From assembly GCF_900113765.1 (NCBI RefSeq), contig NZ_FOQO01000002.1, positions 1 to 64,000 of the forward strand: a DNA stretch of 64,000 nucleotides. Direction: 5' to 3'. The stretch's first letter is position 1. Every line of letters starts with the position of its first letter. The translations under genes were made by a program, and so were the position numbers. The notes under the pieces were generated by a model that was given only the letters and a program-made list of their open reading frames with translations, did not search any database and was not told the DNA's origin. Shown one piece after another: positions 26,237 through 35,505 of the stretch. The stretch comes from Parapedobacter indicus (lineage in GTDB: Bacteria > Bacteroidota > Bacteroidia > Sphingobacteriales > Sphingobacteriaceae).

Positions 26237-26253
26237 GTCCTTTACAATGATAT

Positions 26254-27084
26254 ATGAGCACAAAAGTAGCCATACAAGGCGTTAAAGGTTCGTTCCACGA
26301 GGAAGCGGCCTACAAATATTTCGGCGAAGCGATCGAAACTGTCGAATGCGAGTCCTTCAAAAAGACTTGCGAGTTGCTGAAACAGGGCAAGGTCGATTAT
26401 GTGGTGATGGCGATCGAAAATTCGATTGCAGGCAGCTTAATTCCCAACTATGCCTTGCTTCGGGATTACCGATTCCCGATTGTCGGGGAAGTATACCTGC
26501 ACATCAAGCTGCATCTGATGGCGTTGCCGGGTGTTTCACTGCAAGACATCAAATTTATTCAATCCCACCCGATTGCCCTACAGCAATGCAACGACTACCT
26601 GGAAGAAAATCCCCAATTCAAGGTAACCGAAGCCGAGGATACCGCTGCAAGCGCACAACGGGTGAGTGAGCTCCAACTGAAAGATACCGCAGCCATCGCT
26701 CCCCAGCTCGCAGCAAAATTATATGGACTGGAAATCCTAGAACGCCGCATTGAAACCAATAAGAAAAATTACACCCGTTTTCTTATTCTGACGGATAAAC
26801 CCGAAGAAAAAGTAAAGGCGAAAGTGAATAAGGCTTCGATTTCTTTCCAGACGGGAAATGGCGTGGGATCGTTATCCACGGTGCTCCGGTGTTTCGCTGA
26901 GCAGAACATTAACCTCAGTAAAATACAATCCATGCCCGTACTCGGCAAGCGCAATGAATACGATTTCTACGTGGATGTGGAATGGAAAGACCAAGCGGAC
27001 TATGACGCAGCGATCCGCCAAGTACTTAAGCACACCAACAATTTCAACATCATGGGCGAATATGTGAAGAATGAAAAGGTTTAA
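26254..27084 (+). CDS. pheA: Prephenate dehydratase (monofunctional)
   Basis: 276 residues. The catalytic domain spans about 1-180 (VAIQGVKGSFHEEAAYKYFG, VMAIENSIAGSL, FIQSHPIALQQCNDYL, EDTAASAQRV, and the active-site-proximal NYTRFLIL), followed by an ACT regulatory domain about 190-270 (SISFQTGNGVGSLSTVL, NINLSKIQSMPV, YDFYVDVEW) that binds Phe for feedback inhibition. It converts prephenate to phenylpyruvate. It lacks the chorismate mutase domain found in the enterobacterial fusion; that activity is fused to the next gene. First structural gene after the attenuator; 39 bases separate it from the DAHP synthase gene. Confidence 0.95.
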   Translation: MSTKVAIQGVKGSFHEEAAYKYFGEAIETVECESFKKTCELLKQGKVDYVVMAIENSIAGSLIPNYALLRDYRFPIVGEVYLHIKLHLMALPGVSLQDIKFIQSHPIALQQCNDYLEENPQFKVTEAEDTAASAQRVSELQLKDTAAIAPQLAAKLYGLEILERRIETNKKNYTRFLILTDKPEEKVKAKVNKASISFQTGNGVGSLSTVLRCFAEQNINLSKIQSMPVLGKRNEYDFYVDVEWKDQADYDAAIRQVLKHTNNFNIMGEYVKNEKV

Positions 27085-27123
27085 AAAACGCAAAAAAACA
27101 AACAAGCAAAAACAAATAATACA

Positions 27124-28230
27124 ATGAAACAGACATTAGACATCGTACCCTTAAAATCGTGGTTTGACACCGGCGACGCCCCCTTGATCATCGCAGGGCC
27201 CTGTAGCGCCGAAACCGAGGAACAATTGGTCGCTACTGCACATTTGCTTGCGAATACAGGCAAGGTGAACGTACTGCGCGCAGGCATCTGGAAACCCCGT
27301 ACGCGTCCGGGCGAGTTTGAAGGCATCGGTAGCATCGGGCTGCAATGGTACCGCAGAGCCAAAGAAGAAACCGGGTTGCCCATCTCCACCGAGGTGGCCA
27401 CTGCAAAGCACGTTGAAGAAGCATTGGCGGCAGGTGTCGATATTCTTTGGATCGGTGCACGCTCTACCGCCAACCCCTTCACGGTGCAGGAAATTGCCGA
27501 TGCATTGAAAGGCGTGGATGTTCCCGTACTTATCAAAAATCCGGTAAATCCAGACCTTTCGCTATGGCTCGGCGCCTTGGAGCGCGTGAATCGTGCCGGC
27601 ATTAAAAAATTGGCGGCTATTCACCGGGGATTCTCTTCGTATGAGAAAACGGCATTCCGCAACGAGCCGATGTGGGACATTGCTATCCAGTTGAAGACGT
27701 TGGTGCCTGAATTGCCCGTTATCAACGATCCGAGCCATATCTGCGGCAACCGTGAACTCATTCCGTACATTGCGCAAAAAGCATTCGACATGGACATGCA
27801 AGGACTTATCGTGGAATCACACATCGATCCTTCTGTAGCGTGGACTGATGCCAAACAACAAGTAACTCCACAGGCACTGTCTGATCTGTTGAGCAACCTG
27901 ACATACCGCCACGCCAAATCGGACGACCCAGTATTCGAGGACAAACTGGCCGAACTGCGTAAAGACATCGACAAGCTGGACGACCAGATCATTAAAATAT
28001 TGAGCGACCGCATGAAAATCGTTGAAAAAATCGGTGAGTATAAACGCGATAATAACGTGACGATTCTCCAGGTAAACCGATGGGACGAGATCATCCACAA
28101 ACGCAGCAACGTGGCGCAGGCGCTCAAGCTGGATAAAGACTTTGTCGTAAAATTATTGGAGCTTGTCCACAACGAGTCCATTCGGAAACAAAATGAAATC
28201 ATGAACAGCAAACCGGTAGCGGAGGCCTAA
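27124..28230 (+). CDS. Bifunctional DAHP synthase / chorismate mutase
   Basis: 368 residues. Residues about 1-260 are a type I-beta (KDO8P-synthase-like) DAHP synthase: IAGPCSAETEEQL, VNVLRAGIWKPRTRPG, GLPISTEVATAKHVE, DILWIGARSTANPF, VPVLIKNPVNPD, VINDPSHICGNR, GLIVESHIDPS. Residues about 272-360 are an AroQ-type chorismate mutase: LAELRKDIDKLDDQIIKIL, RMKIVEKIGEYKRDNN, WDEIIHKR. The order DAHPS then mutase is the one known from Porphyromonas and relatives and lets prephenate control the pathway's first step. It supplies the mutase missing from the neighbouring dehydratase. Its stop overlaps the aroA start by one base. Confidence 0.93.
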   Translation: MKQTLDIVPLKSWFDTGDAPLIIAGPCSAETEEQLVATAHLLANTGKVNVLRAGIWKPRTRPGEFEGIGSIGLQWYRRAKEETGLPISTEVATAKHVEEALAAGVDILWIGARSTANPFTVQEIADALKGVDVPVLIKNPVNPDLSLWLGALERVNRAGIKKLAAIHRGFSSYEKTAFRNEPMWDIAIQLKTLVPELPVINDPSHICGNRELIPYIAQKAFDMDMQGLIVESHIDPSVAWTDAKQQVTPQALSDLLSNLTYRHAKSDDPVFEDKLAELRKDIDKLDDQIIKILSDRMKIVEKIGEYKRDNNVTILQVNRWDEIIHKRSNVAQALKLDKDFVVKLLELVHNESIRKQNEIMNSKPVAEA

Positions 28231-29489
28231 TGGAAAATAACGCCATTAGACTTTCGCACCCTACGAAAACGCTCAAGGGAGCCGTTGAACTGACGGGGTC
28301 AAAAAGTGAAAGCAACCGGGCATTGATCATCCAGGCTTGGGGCGGCGGCTTGGTGGAAGTAGGCAACCTCTCGTCGGCCGCCGATACCGAAACGCTGAAA
28401 CAGGCACTGCGCGCAATTGTACATACTACAGGCGGGGATGGAACTACCGTAATCGACGTAGGCCCCGCCGGTACTGCCATGCGGTTTTTAACTGCCTACC
28501 TTCCAACCACCAACGGACGTTACCTCCTTACAGGAAGCGAGCGGATGAAACAGCGCCCCATCGGTATTTTGGTGGACGCACTGCGAACGTTGGGTGCCCA
28601 CGTTGAATTTACCGGACAAACCGGATATCCACCACTGGCAATAAACGGCGGATTTAATCAGGCCACGGATGCGGTTACTGTAAAAGGCGATGTAAGCAGC
28701 CAATACCTGTCGGCCTTATTGCTTATTGCTCCTACCCTACCCAATGGCTTGCGCCTGCAGATTGAAGGCGAGCTTACATCCCGCCCCTACCTCGTTATGA
28801 CCCTCGATATGCTGGGCGAGGCGGGCATCCAGCACGACTGGCAAGGAGATACCATTTACATCGCCCCACAACGGGCGCACGCTACCCGCATCGTCGTTGA
28901 ACCTGATTGGAGCGCGGCATCTTACTGGTATGCGATGGCAGCATTAAGCGCAGCCGCCGATTTATTTCTTCCGAACCTGAAAAGCCAGAGCTTACAGGGT
29001 GATGCGGCCATCGTAAACATCATGGCACATTTCGGTATCACATCGTCTTTTACCGATGGTGGATTATCCATCCGGAAGATAGCAGGCCACCAGCCCACCG
29101 GAGTCACGCTACTTGATTTCAAAGAATGTCCGGATCTCGCCCAGACGGTCATCGTCTGTGCAGCAGCCCTGCGGCGGGATCTGTCGTTTACCGGTTTACA
29201 CACTCTTAAAATCAAGGAAACCGACCGGATCGCTGCCCTGCAAAATGAACTTGGCAAGTTCGGTGTGAAGCTTGTAGAAGATGGATCCGTGTATCACCTG
29301 CGGACCGCAGAATTAAGACAACCTGAGCAGTTGTCTTTCGATACGTATGAAGATCACCGGATGGCGATGGCCTTTGCTCCGCTCGCGTTAGTGTTTGATG
29401 GAATACAGGTCAACGAACCCAATGTGGTGGAAAAATCTTATCCCGATTTCTGGAAACATTTGAAACAACACGGATTTGTTATAACTTAG
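28230..29489 (+). CDS. aroA: 3-phosphoshikimate 1-carboxyvinyltransferase (EPSP synthase)
   Basis: 419 residues. EPSP-synthase features: LTGSKSESNRALIIQAW at 19-35 (substrate Lys, Ser, Arg), DVGPAGTAMRFLTAYL about 77-92 (the N-G-T/AGT-MR loop), the REP-like QRPIGILVDALRTLG, GDVSSQYLSALLL about 153, EPDWSAASYWYAMAA about 230, LKIKETDRIAAL about 330 and TYEDHRMAMAFAPLAL near 370. It joins shikimate-3-phosphate and PEP. The motif LTGSKSESNRA is typical of Bacteroidota. Translationally coupled to the DAHP synthase gene through a 1-base stop/start overlap (TAATG). Confidence 0.95.
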   Translation: MENNAIRLSHPTKTLKGAVELTGSKSESNRALIIQAWGGGLVEVGNLSSAADTETLKQALRAIVHTTGGDGTTVIDVGPAGTAMRFLTAYLPTTNGRYLLTGSERMKQRPIGILVDALRTLGAHVEFTGQTGYPPLAINGGFNQATDAVTVKGDVSSQYLSALLLIAPTLPNGLRLQIEGELTSRPYLVMTLDMLGEAGIQHDWQGDTIYIAPQRAHATRIVVEPDWSAASYWYAMAALSAAADLFLPNLKSQSLQGDAAIVNIMAHFGITSSFTDGGLSIRKIAGHQPTGVTLLDFKECPDLAQTVIVCAAALRRDLSFTGLHTLKIKETDRIAALQNELGKFGVKLVEDGSVYHLRTAELRQPEQLSFDTYEDHRMAMAFAPLALVFDGIQVNEPNVVEKSYPDFWKHLKQHGFVIT

Positions 29490-29525
29490 CCGCCTGTTAA
29501 AAGACCGAAAGTCTGATATTTAATG

Positions 29526-29559
29526 TCTAATGTCTCATATCTAATGTCTCATATCTAAA
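29526..29559. repeat. 14-bp tandem repeat before aroC
   Basis: Unit TCTAATGTCTCATA twice (29526-29539, 29540-29553) plus the first five bases of a third copy, ending two bases before the aroC start codon. A partial copy (TTTAATG) precedes it. Sits in the 71-base gap between aroA and aroC, so it is in the 5' part of the aroC translation region; no ribosome-binding site is visible. Confidence 0.85.
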
Positions 29560-29560
29560 A

Positions 29561-30664
29561 ATGGCTGGGAACTCTTTTGGGGATGTATTCCGTATCACAA
29601 CCTTTGGCGAATCGCATGGTGAGGCAATTGGCGTGATTATCGATGGGTGTCCGCCAAATATCACCATCGACGAGGCGTTTATCCAATCCGAACTGGACAA
29701 GCGCCGCCCGGGTCAATCCAAGATTACCACGCAACGGAAGGAAAGCGATACGGCTAAAATCCTTTCCGGTGTATTTGAAGGCAAATCCACGGGCACGCCT
29801 TTAGCAATGGTCATTCCCAATGAAGACCAACGTTCGAAGGACTACTCGCATATCGCGGATAAATACCGCCCCTCTCATGCCGACTATACCTATCAAATGA
29901 AGTACGGCATCCGCGATTACCGCGGCGGTGGACGCTCTTCGGCACGGGAGACCGCGGCACGCGTAGCCGCGGGAGCTATAGCAAAAAGTTTTCTTGCACA
30001 ATTCGGTATCCATGTCTTTGCCCATGTCTCCGGTGTCGGCAAGATTGAAGCACCCAACCTGGCAACGCACGACATCGATGAGCTGACCGCCCTCCGAGAA
30101 AGCAACATTGTGCGCTGTGCCGACCCTGCCACAGCCCATGAAATGATTGCTTTCATTGATGCGATCCGCAAAGCTGGAGACACCGTAGGCGGCCGCATCA
30201 GTGCAACCATCCAACAGGTACCCGTAGGTTTGGGTGAACCGGTATTCGATAAGCTCCATGCCGATCTGGCAAAAGCCATGATGAGCATCAACGCAGTCCA
30301 TGGATTTGAATATGGATCGGGGTTCGCCGGATCGCAAATGCAAGGTTCGGAACACAACGACGTATTTGTTAATCCCGACGGGGACGCAAATAATCTGAAA
30401 ACGCTGACCAACTTTTCGGGAGGTATCCAAGGGGGTATTTCCAATGGAATGGATATCACATTCCGCGTGGCCTTCAAGCCCGTAGCCACCCTCATGCGTG
30501 CACAGCAAACCATCAACGAAGCCGGAGAAAGCACGGAAATCACCGGCAAAGGCCGACATGACCCCTGCGTGGTACCGCGTGCCGTTGTCATCGTAGAAGC
30601 CATGGCTGCACTGGTTATAGCCGATCATTTACTCAAAAACCAACTATATGACCCAACAAGATAA
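29561..30664 (+). CDS. aroC: Chorismate synthase
   Basis: 367 residues, usual length. Signatures: [17 protein letters not shown] at 17-33, [32 protein letters not shown], the signature [27 protein letters not shown] stretch about 125-147, and late [16 protein letters not shown] and [17 protein letters not shown]. It forms chorismate from EPSP with reduced FMN as cofactor. Last of the shikimate genes here; its end overlaps the ROK kinase gene by 17 bases. The short repeats just before its start are unusual. Confidence 0.96.
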   Translation: MAGNSFGDVFRITTFGESHGEAIGVIIDGCPPNITIDEAFIQSELDKRRPGQSKITTQRKESDTAKILSGVFEGKSTGTPLAMVIPNEDQRSKDYSHIADKYRPSHADYTYQMKYGIRDYRGGGRSSARETAARVAAGAIAKSFLAQFGIHVFAHVSGVGKIEAPNLATHDIDELTALRESNIVRCADPATAHEMIAFIDAIRKAGDTVGGRISATIQQVPVGLGEPVFDKLHADLAKAMMSINAVHGFEYGSGFAGSQMQGSEHNDVFVNPDGDANNLKTLTNFSGGIQGGISNGMDITFRVAFKPVATLMRAQQTINEAGESTEITGKGRHDPCVVPRAVVIVEAMAALVIADHLLKNQLYDPTR

Positions 30665-31514
30665 TCCGCTTGTCATCGCTTCCGATATCGGGGGCACCCA
30701 CATAACTGCTGCCTTAGTCGATATCTGTCAATGGCAGGTAAGCAATGAATCAACGACACGACAGTCGGTTAATTCGCATGCCGATGCTAAATCGATTTTA
30801 TCAGCTTGGGCTGCTCCGTTCAAGGAAGTAATCGCCAGCCACCCTACCCTTGTCTCCCCGGTGATCGGCATCGCCATGCCCGGGCCCTTTGATTATGAAA
30901 ATGGCATTTCACGCATGCGGGATCAAGATAAATACGACAACCTCTATGGCATGGATATCCGCCGGGAATTAGCGGAACGCATCGGCGTGGACGGCATGAA
31001 TATCCGCTTTATCAACGATGCTGCGGCGTTCCTTCAGGGCGAGGTATTTGCCGGAAAGCACAATGGTCATGCAAAAATGCTGGGCATCACGCTGGGTACA
31101 GGCCTCGGAAGTGCGGTCTGGGAAAAAGGGAACAATGCCGTGGATGCAGATCTGTGGAAAACCCCTTACCTCGACAGCAACATGGAGGAGCATCTTGTTA
31201 CCCGCTGGTTCGTCCGCCGTACGGCCCAACATGATGTAAACGTTACCGGCCTGCGTGAACTTCTCCAACTGCGCGGTCAGCATGCCTTCGTGGAAGACAT
31301 CCTAGCCGAATACAGCCATCACCTGCTTCAATTTCTCACATTTTTCAGCCAAAAGGAAAAAACGGATAAATTTATTATCGGTGGCAACATCTCACGGGCG
31401 TGGGACATTTTTAAAGGGTTCAACCCGGAAGCATTTGCGCAGTTTGACATCCACATCAGTCAATTGGGTGAAGATGCCGCGCTGATTGGTGCAGCGGCGT
31501 TATTTGCATCGTAA
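30648..31514 (+). CDS. ROK-family sugar kinase-like protein
   Basis: 288 residues. ASKHA-fold signs: [17 protein letters not shown] at the start (phosphate-1, DxGGTxxxxAl), [22 protein letters not shown] about 125 (catalytic Asp position), [17 protein letters not shown] (phosphate-2) and [13 protein letters not shown] (adenosine region). It lacks the Cys-rich zinc motif (CxCGxxGCxE) of many ROK glucokinases and regulators and has no DNA-binding domain, so it is likely a kinase of unknown sugar. It overlaps the end of aroC by 17 bases and is probably translated from the aromatic operon mRNA, an unexpected pairing. It could phosphorylate N-acetylglucosamine for NagA/NagB encoded 14 kb away, but there is no direct evidence. 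Confidence 0.82.
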   Translation: MTQQDNPLVIASDIGGTHITAALVDICQWQVSNESTTRQSVNSHADAKSILSAWAAPFKEVIASHPTLVSPVIGIAMPGPFDYENGISRMRDQDKYDNLYGMDIRRELAERIGVDGMNIRFINDAAAFLQGEVFAGKHNGHAKMLGITLGTGLGSAVWEKGNNAVDADLWKTPYLDSNMEEHLVTRWFVRRTAQHDVNVTGLRELLQLRGQHAFVEDILAEYSHHLLQFLTFFSQKEKTDKFIIGGNISRAWDIFKGFNPEAFAQFDIHISQLGEDAALIGAAALFAS

Positions 31515-31554
31515 CGCTGATTTGCGGTACCCGCAAAACACCCGATTTCTTCAC

Positions 31555-31595
31555 TACATCGGTTGTAATGACACTGTCATTTTACAACCGATGTA
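31555..31595. other. Long inverted repeat between ROK kinase and msrAB
   Basis: Perfect 14-bp arms (31555-31568, 31582-31595; TACATCGGTTGTAA and its complement) enclosing a second small palindrome TGACA-C-TGTCA. Folded RNA would be very stable. No T-run follows on the plus strand, so a classic terminator is not certain; it could act as a transcript end, processing site or protein-binding palindrome. A possible -7 box (TAAATTTG, 31641-31648) for msrAB lies just downstream. Confidence 0.7.
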
Positions 31596-31700
31596 ATCAG
31601 CTATTGCACAAAGCTATCAACACCTAAACCAAAAATTCAGTAAATTTGTTATTTAGGTAATACCCGCTAGAACGGCTAAGCGGGGTAAATTGTGATAGCC

Positions 31701-32837
31701 ATGAAAAAGATAGTGATTACATCGGTGGTGTGCCTGATCGGATTCGCGCTGATGGGCAGTGCCGTTTATCGTGTGGTAAGCGGCAGTAAACATTCCAACA
31801 AAAACAATAACGTCATGAATAACGAAAAAACAACGGCAGGCTCAGCAATCATTTATTTTGCCGGAGGCTGCTTCTGGGGAACGGAACATTTCTTCAAGCA
31901 AATACAAGGGGTAAGCACCACGGAAGTAGGATACGCCAACGGGCACATTGAAAATCCTACGTATCAACAAGTCGTACAGAATAACACGGGATTTGCTGAA
32001 ACGGTAAAGGTAACGTATGATCCCGAGACCGTTGATTTAAATCTCCTGCTTGATCTGTATTTCAAAACCATTGACCCAACCAGCCTCAACAAACAAGGCA
32101 ACGACCGGGGTACTCAATACCGGACGGGTATTTATTATACGCAGGACGAGCAGCTTCCATTGATCAAACACGCAATAGCAACGGTTGCCAAGCAATACGC
32201 GCAACCGATCGTAGTGGAGGTTACTCCATTGGAAAATTTCTATACCGCCGAAGATTACCACCAAGACTACTTGGATAAAAACCCCAATGGGTATTGCCAC
32301 ATCAGTCCAGCGCTGTTCGAATTGGCCAGGAAAGCAAATGTAAAGAAGGAAACCGATGCTACGCAGACCTATACAAAACCGGACGCCGCAACGCTCCGGA
32401 AAACACTCACGCCACAACAATATGCCGTGACGCAGGAAAACGCCACCGAAAGACCGTTCGAAAACGAATATAACGACGAGTTCCGTGAAGGTATCTATGT
32501 GGACATCACGACCGGGGAGCCACTTTTTGTATCGACCGACAAATTCGAATCGGGTTGCGGATGGCCGAGTTTCTCCAAGCCGATCAACGACTCGCTGATT
32601 GACGAATTACAGGACAATTCGTTTGGCATGCGCCGCACCGAGGTACGCAGCAAGACGGGCGACGCCCACTTGGGCCACGTATTCAACGACGGGCCTAAGG
32701 AGAAAGGTGGCTTACGCTATTGCATCAACAGCGCTTCGCTTCGTTTCATTCCAAAAGAAGATATGGAGAAAGAAGGATATGCCAAGTATCTGCCGCTGGT
32801 AAAACCTGCCGATGCCGTAGCTTCATCGGGCCACTAA
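31701..32837 (+). CDS. msrAB: Fused peptide-methionine sulfoxide reductase MsrA-MsrB
   Basis: About 378 residues from ATG 31701 (longest frame begins at GTG 31692). An N-terminal membrane anchor or signal ([19 protein letters not shown]) suggests periplasmic placement. MsrA about 45-205: [12 protein letters not shown] with catalytic Cys, [37 protein letters not shown]. MsrB about 230-360: [30 protein letters not shown] and catalytic Cys in [13 protein letters not shown]. It repairs both methionine sulfoxide stereoisomers. The zinc-binding CxxC pairs of some MsrB proteins are absent. Its stop overlaps that of the convergent E1 gene by 4 bases. Confidence 0.94.
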   Translation: MKKIVITSVVCLIGFALMGSAVYRVVSGSKHSNKNNNVMNNEKTTAGSAIIYFAGGCFWGTEHFFKQIQGVSTTEVGYANGHIENPTYQQVVQNNTGFAETVKVTYDPETVDLNLLLDLYFKTIDPTSLNKQGNDRGTQYRTGIYYTQDEQLPLIKHAIATVAKQYAQPIVVEVTPLENFYTAEDYHQDYLDKNPNGYCHISPALFELARKANVKKETDATQTYTKPDAATLRKTLTPQQYAVTQENATERPFENEYNDEFREGIYVDITTGEPLFVSTDKFESGCGWPSFSKPINDSLIDELQDNSFGMRRTEVRSKTGDAHLGHVFNDGPKEKGGLRYCINSASLRFIPKEDMEKEGYAKYLPLVKPADAVASSGH

Positions 32838-35254
32838 TCGAACAGTCGGGGATAATTTTTCGGATTAGCCTCGTGCATGATGGCATAAACGGCTTCGATC
32901 ACATCGTCGGCCGATGGTTTGGAAAAATAGTCTCCATCTGAACCATACGGTGGTCGGTGTGCTTTTGCGGATAGTGTCCGCGGCTGGCCATCCAAGTGAT
33001 AGTATCCGTTCTGGACTTCCAAAATCTGCTGTAGAATAAATGCCGAGGCCCCTCCGGGCACATCCTCATCCACGACCAGCAATTTGCTGGTTTTACTGAG
33101 GGACTGTGCACAAAGATGTTCCTCATCAAACGGCTGCAAGGTTTGAGGATCCACGATTTCGATGGAAATGCCAAGGTTCTCCAATTCTGCAGATGCTTCC
33201 TGCACCACCCGCAACGTCGAACCATACGAGACCACGGTCACGTCACGACCTTCCCGCACGATTTCAGCCCGACCCAACGGCACGGTAAATTCGCCCACAT
33301 TGACCGGCATGCGCTCCTTGAGCCGATAGCCGTTGAGGCACTCGACGACGAGCGCCGGCTCGTCCGACCGTAGCAGTGTATTATACATGCCCGCCGCCTG
33401 TGTCATGTTACGGGGTACACAAACGTGAATACCACGCATCGACCCCAGGATCATACTCATGGGCGATCCGGAATGCCAGATTCCTTCCAGCCGGTGACCA
33501 CGGGTACGAATGATCAGCGGCGCTTTCTGCCCACCTTTAGTTCGGTAGCTGAGGCTTGCCAAATCATCGGTCAGCACCGTTAAGCCATATACCAGGTAAT
33601 CAATGTACTGGATTTCCGCAATCGGCCGTAGGCCCCGCATAGCCAATCCCATTCCCTGCCCGATAATAGCCGACTCCCGGATGCCCGTATCAAAGATACG
33701 GTCTTCACCGTACTTCGCTTGCAGGCCTGCAAATCCTTGGTTTACATCACCGATCTTGCCTACATCCTCACCGAAAGCGACCAGTTTAGGGTCACGTGCA
33801 AAATTCGCATCGAAACACGCGTTCAGCACTTCCCGGCCGTCTACGGTCTTACTATCTGTACCGTAGTCGGCCTTTACGATGGGAATTTGCTTTGGCGACT
33901 CCACCGTATCCGTAAACAGGTGGGAATTGTACCGATCGTGATTGACCTGTTGCTTTTTTTCATACCAGGAAAGCAACGCCTTCTTTTCTTCGTGCTGCAC
34001 ATGTCGCAGCAAACGGATTACCCGTCTAACGGTACTATATACTTCCTTGAGGGAAGGTTCCGTAATGGATTTCAGTTCATTGAGCAGTGTTTGCACCGTC
34101 TCATCCGGAATGGCCGCCATCAATTGGATGGCTTCCGTAACGTCCTTTTTGAGCGCCCGGTTATAATCCGCCCATGCGCGTCGTTGCTCGGCACGTACAT
34201 GCTCTTTCACGCCGCGCTCAATCTCGGCCAGCTCACTTTCTTCTGCAATGCTCGATTCGATCATCCAGGCACGCATTTTGGCAACGCAATCAAAGTCCTT
34301 CTCCCAGGCAAGGCGCTCCTTCGATTTATACCGTTCATGAGATCCAGACGAAGAATGCCCCAGTGGTTGAGTCATTTCCGTCACATGAATCAATACAGGG
34401 ATATGCTGCTCCCGGCTGATGGTCGCTGCCCGTTCATACGTTTCACAAAGCCCTGGATAATCCCAGCCTTTCACTTTGAAGATTTCAAAACCTTCGCCGT
34501 TTTCATCGCGCTGAAATCCCTTGAGTACTTCGGAAATATCTGCTTTAGTCGTCTGGATTTCATTGGGTACGGAGATCCCATATCCATCGTCCCAGATCGA
34601 GATAACGGTAGGTATCTGCTTTACGCCGGCAGCATTTACCGCCTCCAGAAAGACGCCTTCAGAAGTAGAGGCATTGCCCACGGTACCAAATGCCACTTCG
34701 TTTCCACCATTTGAGAACTGGTTCAATTCCGCCAATTCGGGATTGTTTCGATACAATTTGGAAGCAAGTCCAAAACCCAATAACCGTGGCATCTGTCCCC
34801 CGGTAGTGGAGATATCCGACGCCGAGTTTTTCATCAATGTCTGGTCCACCCACCGCCCTTCCGGTGTCAGCATCCGCGTAGCGAAATGGCTGTTCATCTG
34901 TCTTCCGGCAGAAGACGGGTCTGCCTCTACGTCTGGATGCGCATATAATTGGGAAAAAAACTGATAAACCGTGAATATACCTGCGGCAAACATAAACGTC
35001 TGATCGCGGTAATAACCTGAGCGCCAATCGCCTAATTGGAATACCTTGGCCATCGCAATTTGCGCCAATTCCTTACCATCGCCGAATACGCCAAATTTGG
35101 CTTTACCGGTAAGCACTTCCTTCCGGCCCAATAAACTCACGAACCTGCTTTCCGCTGCTACCCGGTAATCCGCTATGACAATTGCTTTGAAATCGTCAAA
35201 ACTGAGTTTGGTATGTGTGGGTTGCTCGCTTGGTTTAATATGAGTATTTGACAT
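32834..35254 (-). CDS. 2-oxoacid dehydrogenase E1, alpha and beta subunits fused
   Basis: 806 residues. The alpha half (about 20-400) binds thiamine diphosphate; its motif reads VGNASTSEG (193-200) and [10 protein letters not shown] (221-230). The beta half (about 465-800) shows [66 protein letters not shown] and [15 protein letters not shown]. The fusion fits the branched-chain or related 2-oxoacid dehydrogenase E1 common in Bacteroidota. In the alpha half the usual acidic residue of GDG/GEG is Asn194, while the usual Asn of the NN motif is Asp222, an apparent swap of metal ligands. No E2 or E3 gene is nearby. A -7-like TATTTTTG (minus strand, 35281-35274) lies just upstream. Confidence 0.9.
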   Translation of the reverse strand: MSNTHIKPSEQPTHTKLSFDDFKAIVIADYRVAAESRFVSLLGRKEVLTGKAKFGVFGDGKELAQIAMAKVFQLGDWRSGYYRDQTFMFAAGIFTVYQFFSQLYAHPDVEADPSSAGRQMNSHFATRMLTPEGRWVDQTLMKNSASDISTTGGQMPRLLGFGLASKLYRNNPELAELNQFSNGGNEVAFGTVGNASTSEGVFLEAVNAAGVKQIPTVISIWDDGYGISVPNEIQTTKADISEVLKGFQRDENGEGFEIFKVKGWDYPGLCETYERAATISREQHIPVLIHVTEMTQPLGHSSSGSHERYKSKERLAWEKDFDCVAKMRAWMIESSIAEESELAEIERGVKEHVRAEQRRAWADYNRALKKDVTEAIQLMAAIPDETVQTLLNELKSITEPSLKEVYSTVRRVIRLLRHVQHEEKKALLSWYEKKQQVNHDRYNSHLFTDTVESPKQIPIVKADYGTDSKTVDGREVLNACFDANFARDPKLVAFGEDVGKIGDVNQGFAGLQAKYGEDRIFDTGIRESAIIGQGMGLAMRGLRPIAEIQYIDYLVYGLTVLTDDLASLSYRTKGGQKAPLIIRTRGHRLEGIWHSGSPMSMILGSMRGIHVCVPRNMTQAAGMYNTLLRSDEPALVVECLNGYRLKERMPVNVGEFTVPLGRAEIVREGRDVTVVSYGSTLRVVQEASAELENLGISIEIVDPQTLQPFDEEHLCAQSLSKTSKLLVVDEDVPGGASAFILQQILEVQNGYYHLDGQPRTLSAKAHRPPYGSDGDYFSKPSADDVIEAVYAIMHEANPKNYPRLFD

Positions 35255-35505
35255 AATTAAATTGCGTTGGCTCCAAAAATAGAAAAATATATTTTTTTAA
35301 AAGCGATATTGACCTTCTAAATTCAGGCGCGTTTATTGGTTTTGGCAAAATTGGCCGTCAATACATCTTTTGCATTGTTTCAGTAATTATAACGTATAAA
35401 CCTAATAAAGATTGTGTGATACAAGCCAAATCGAGCCAATTTTTAAAATCCATCTAAATAATTTATTATGCTTGCATAGTATTTTTAATTCCGTAATTTC
35501 GTAAC

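Noticed and set aside
26041..26253. Riboswitch or T-box ahead of pheA
   Set aside because: The leader frame with aromatic codons and the alternative stems explain the region better; no T-box sequence is present and T-boxes are not typical of Bacteroidota.
29801..30628. 275-codon minus-strand open frame opposite aroC
   Set aside because: Antisense to chorismate synthase, rich in His and Cys in a random manner, no motif.
33719..34714. 331-codon plus-strand open frame opposite the E1 gene
   Set aside because: It lies wholly antisense to a well-supported fused E1 gene and its product has no family likeness; it follows from the codon bias of the real gene.
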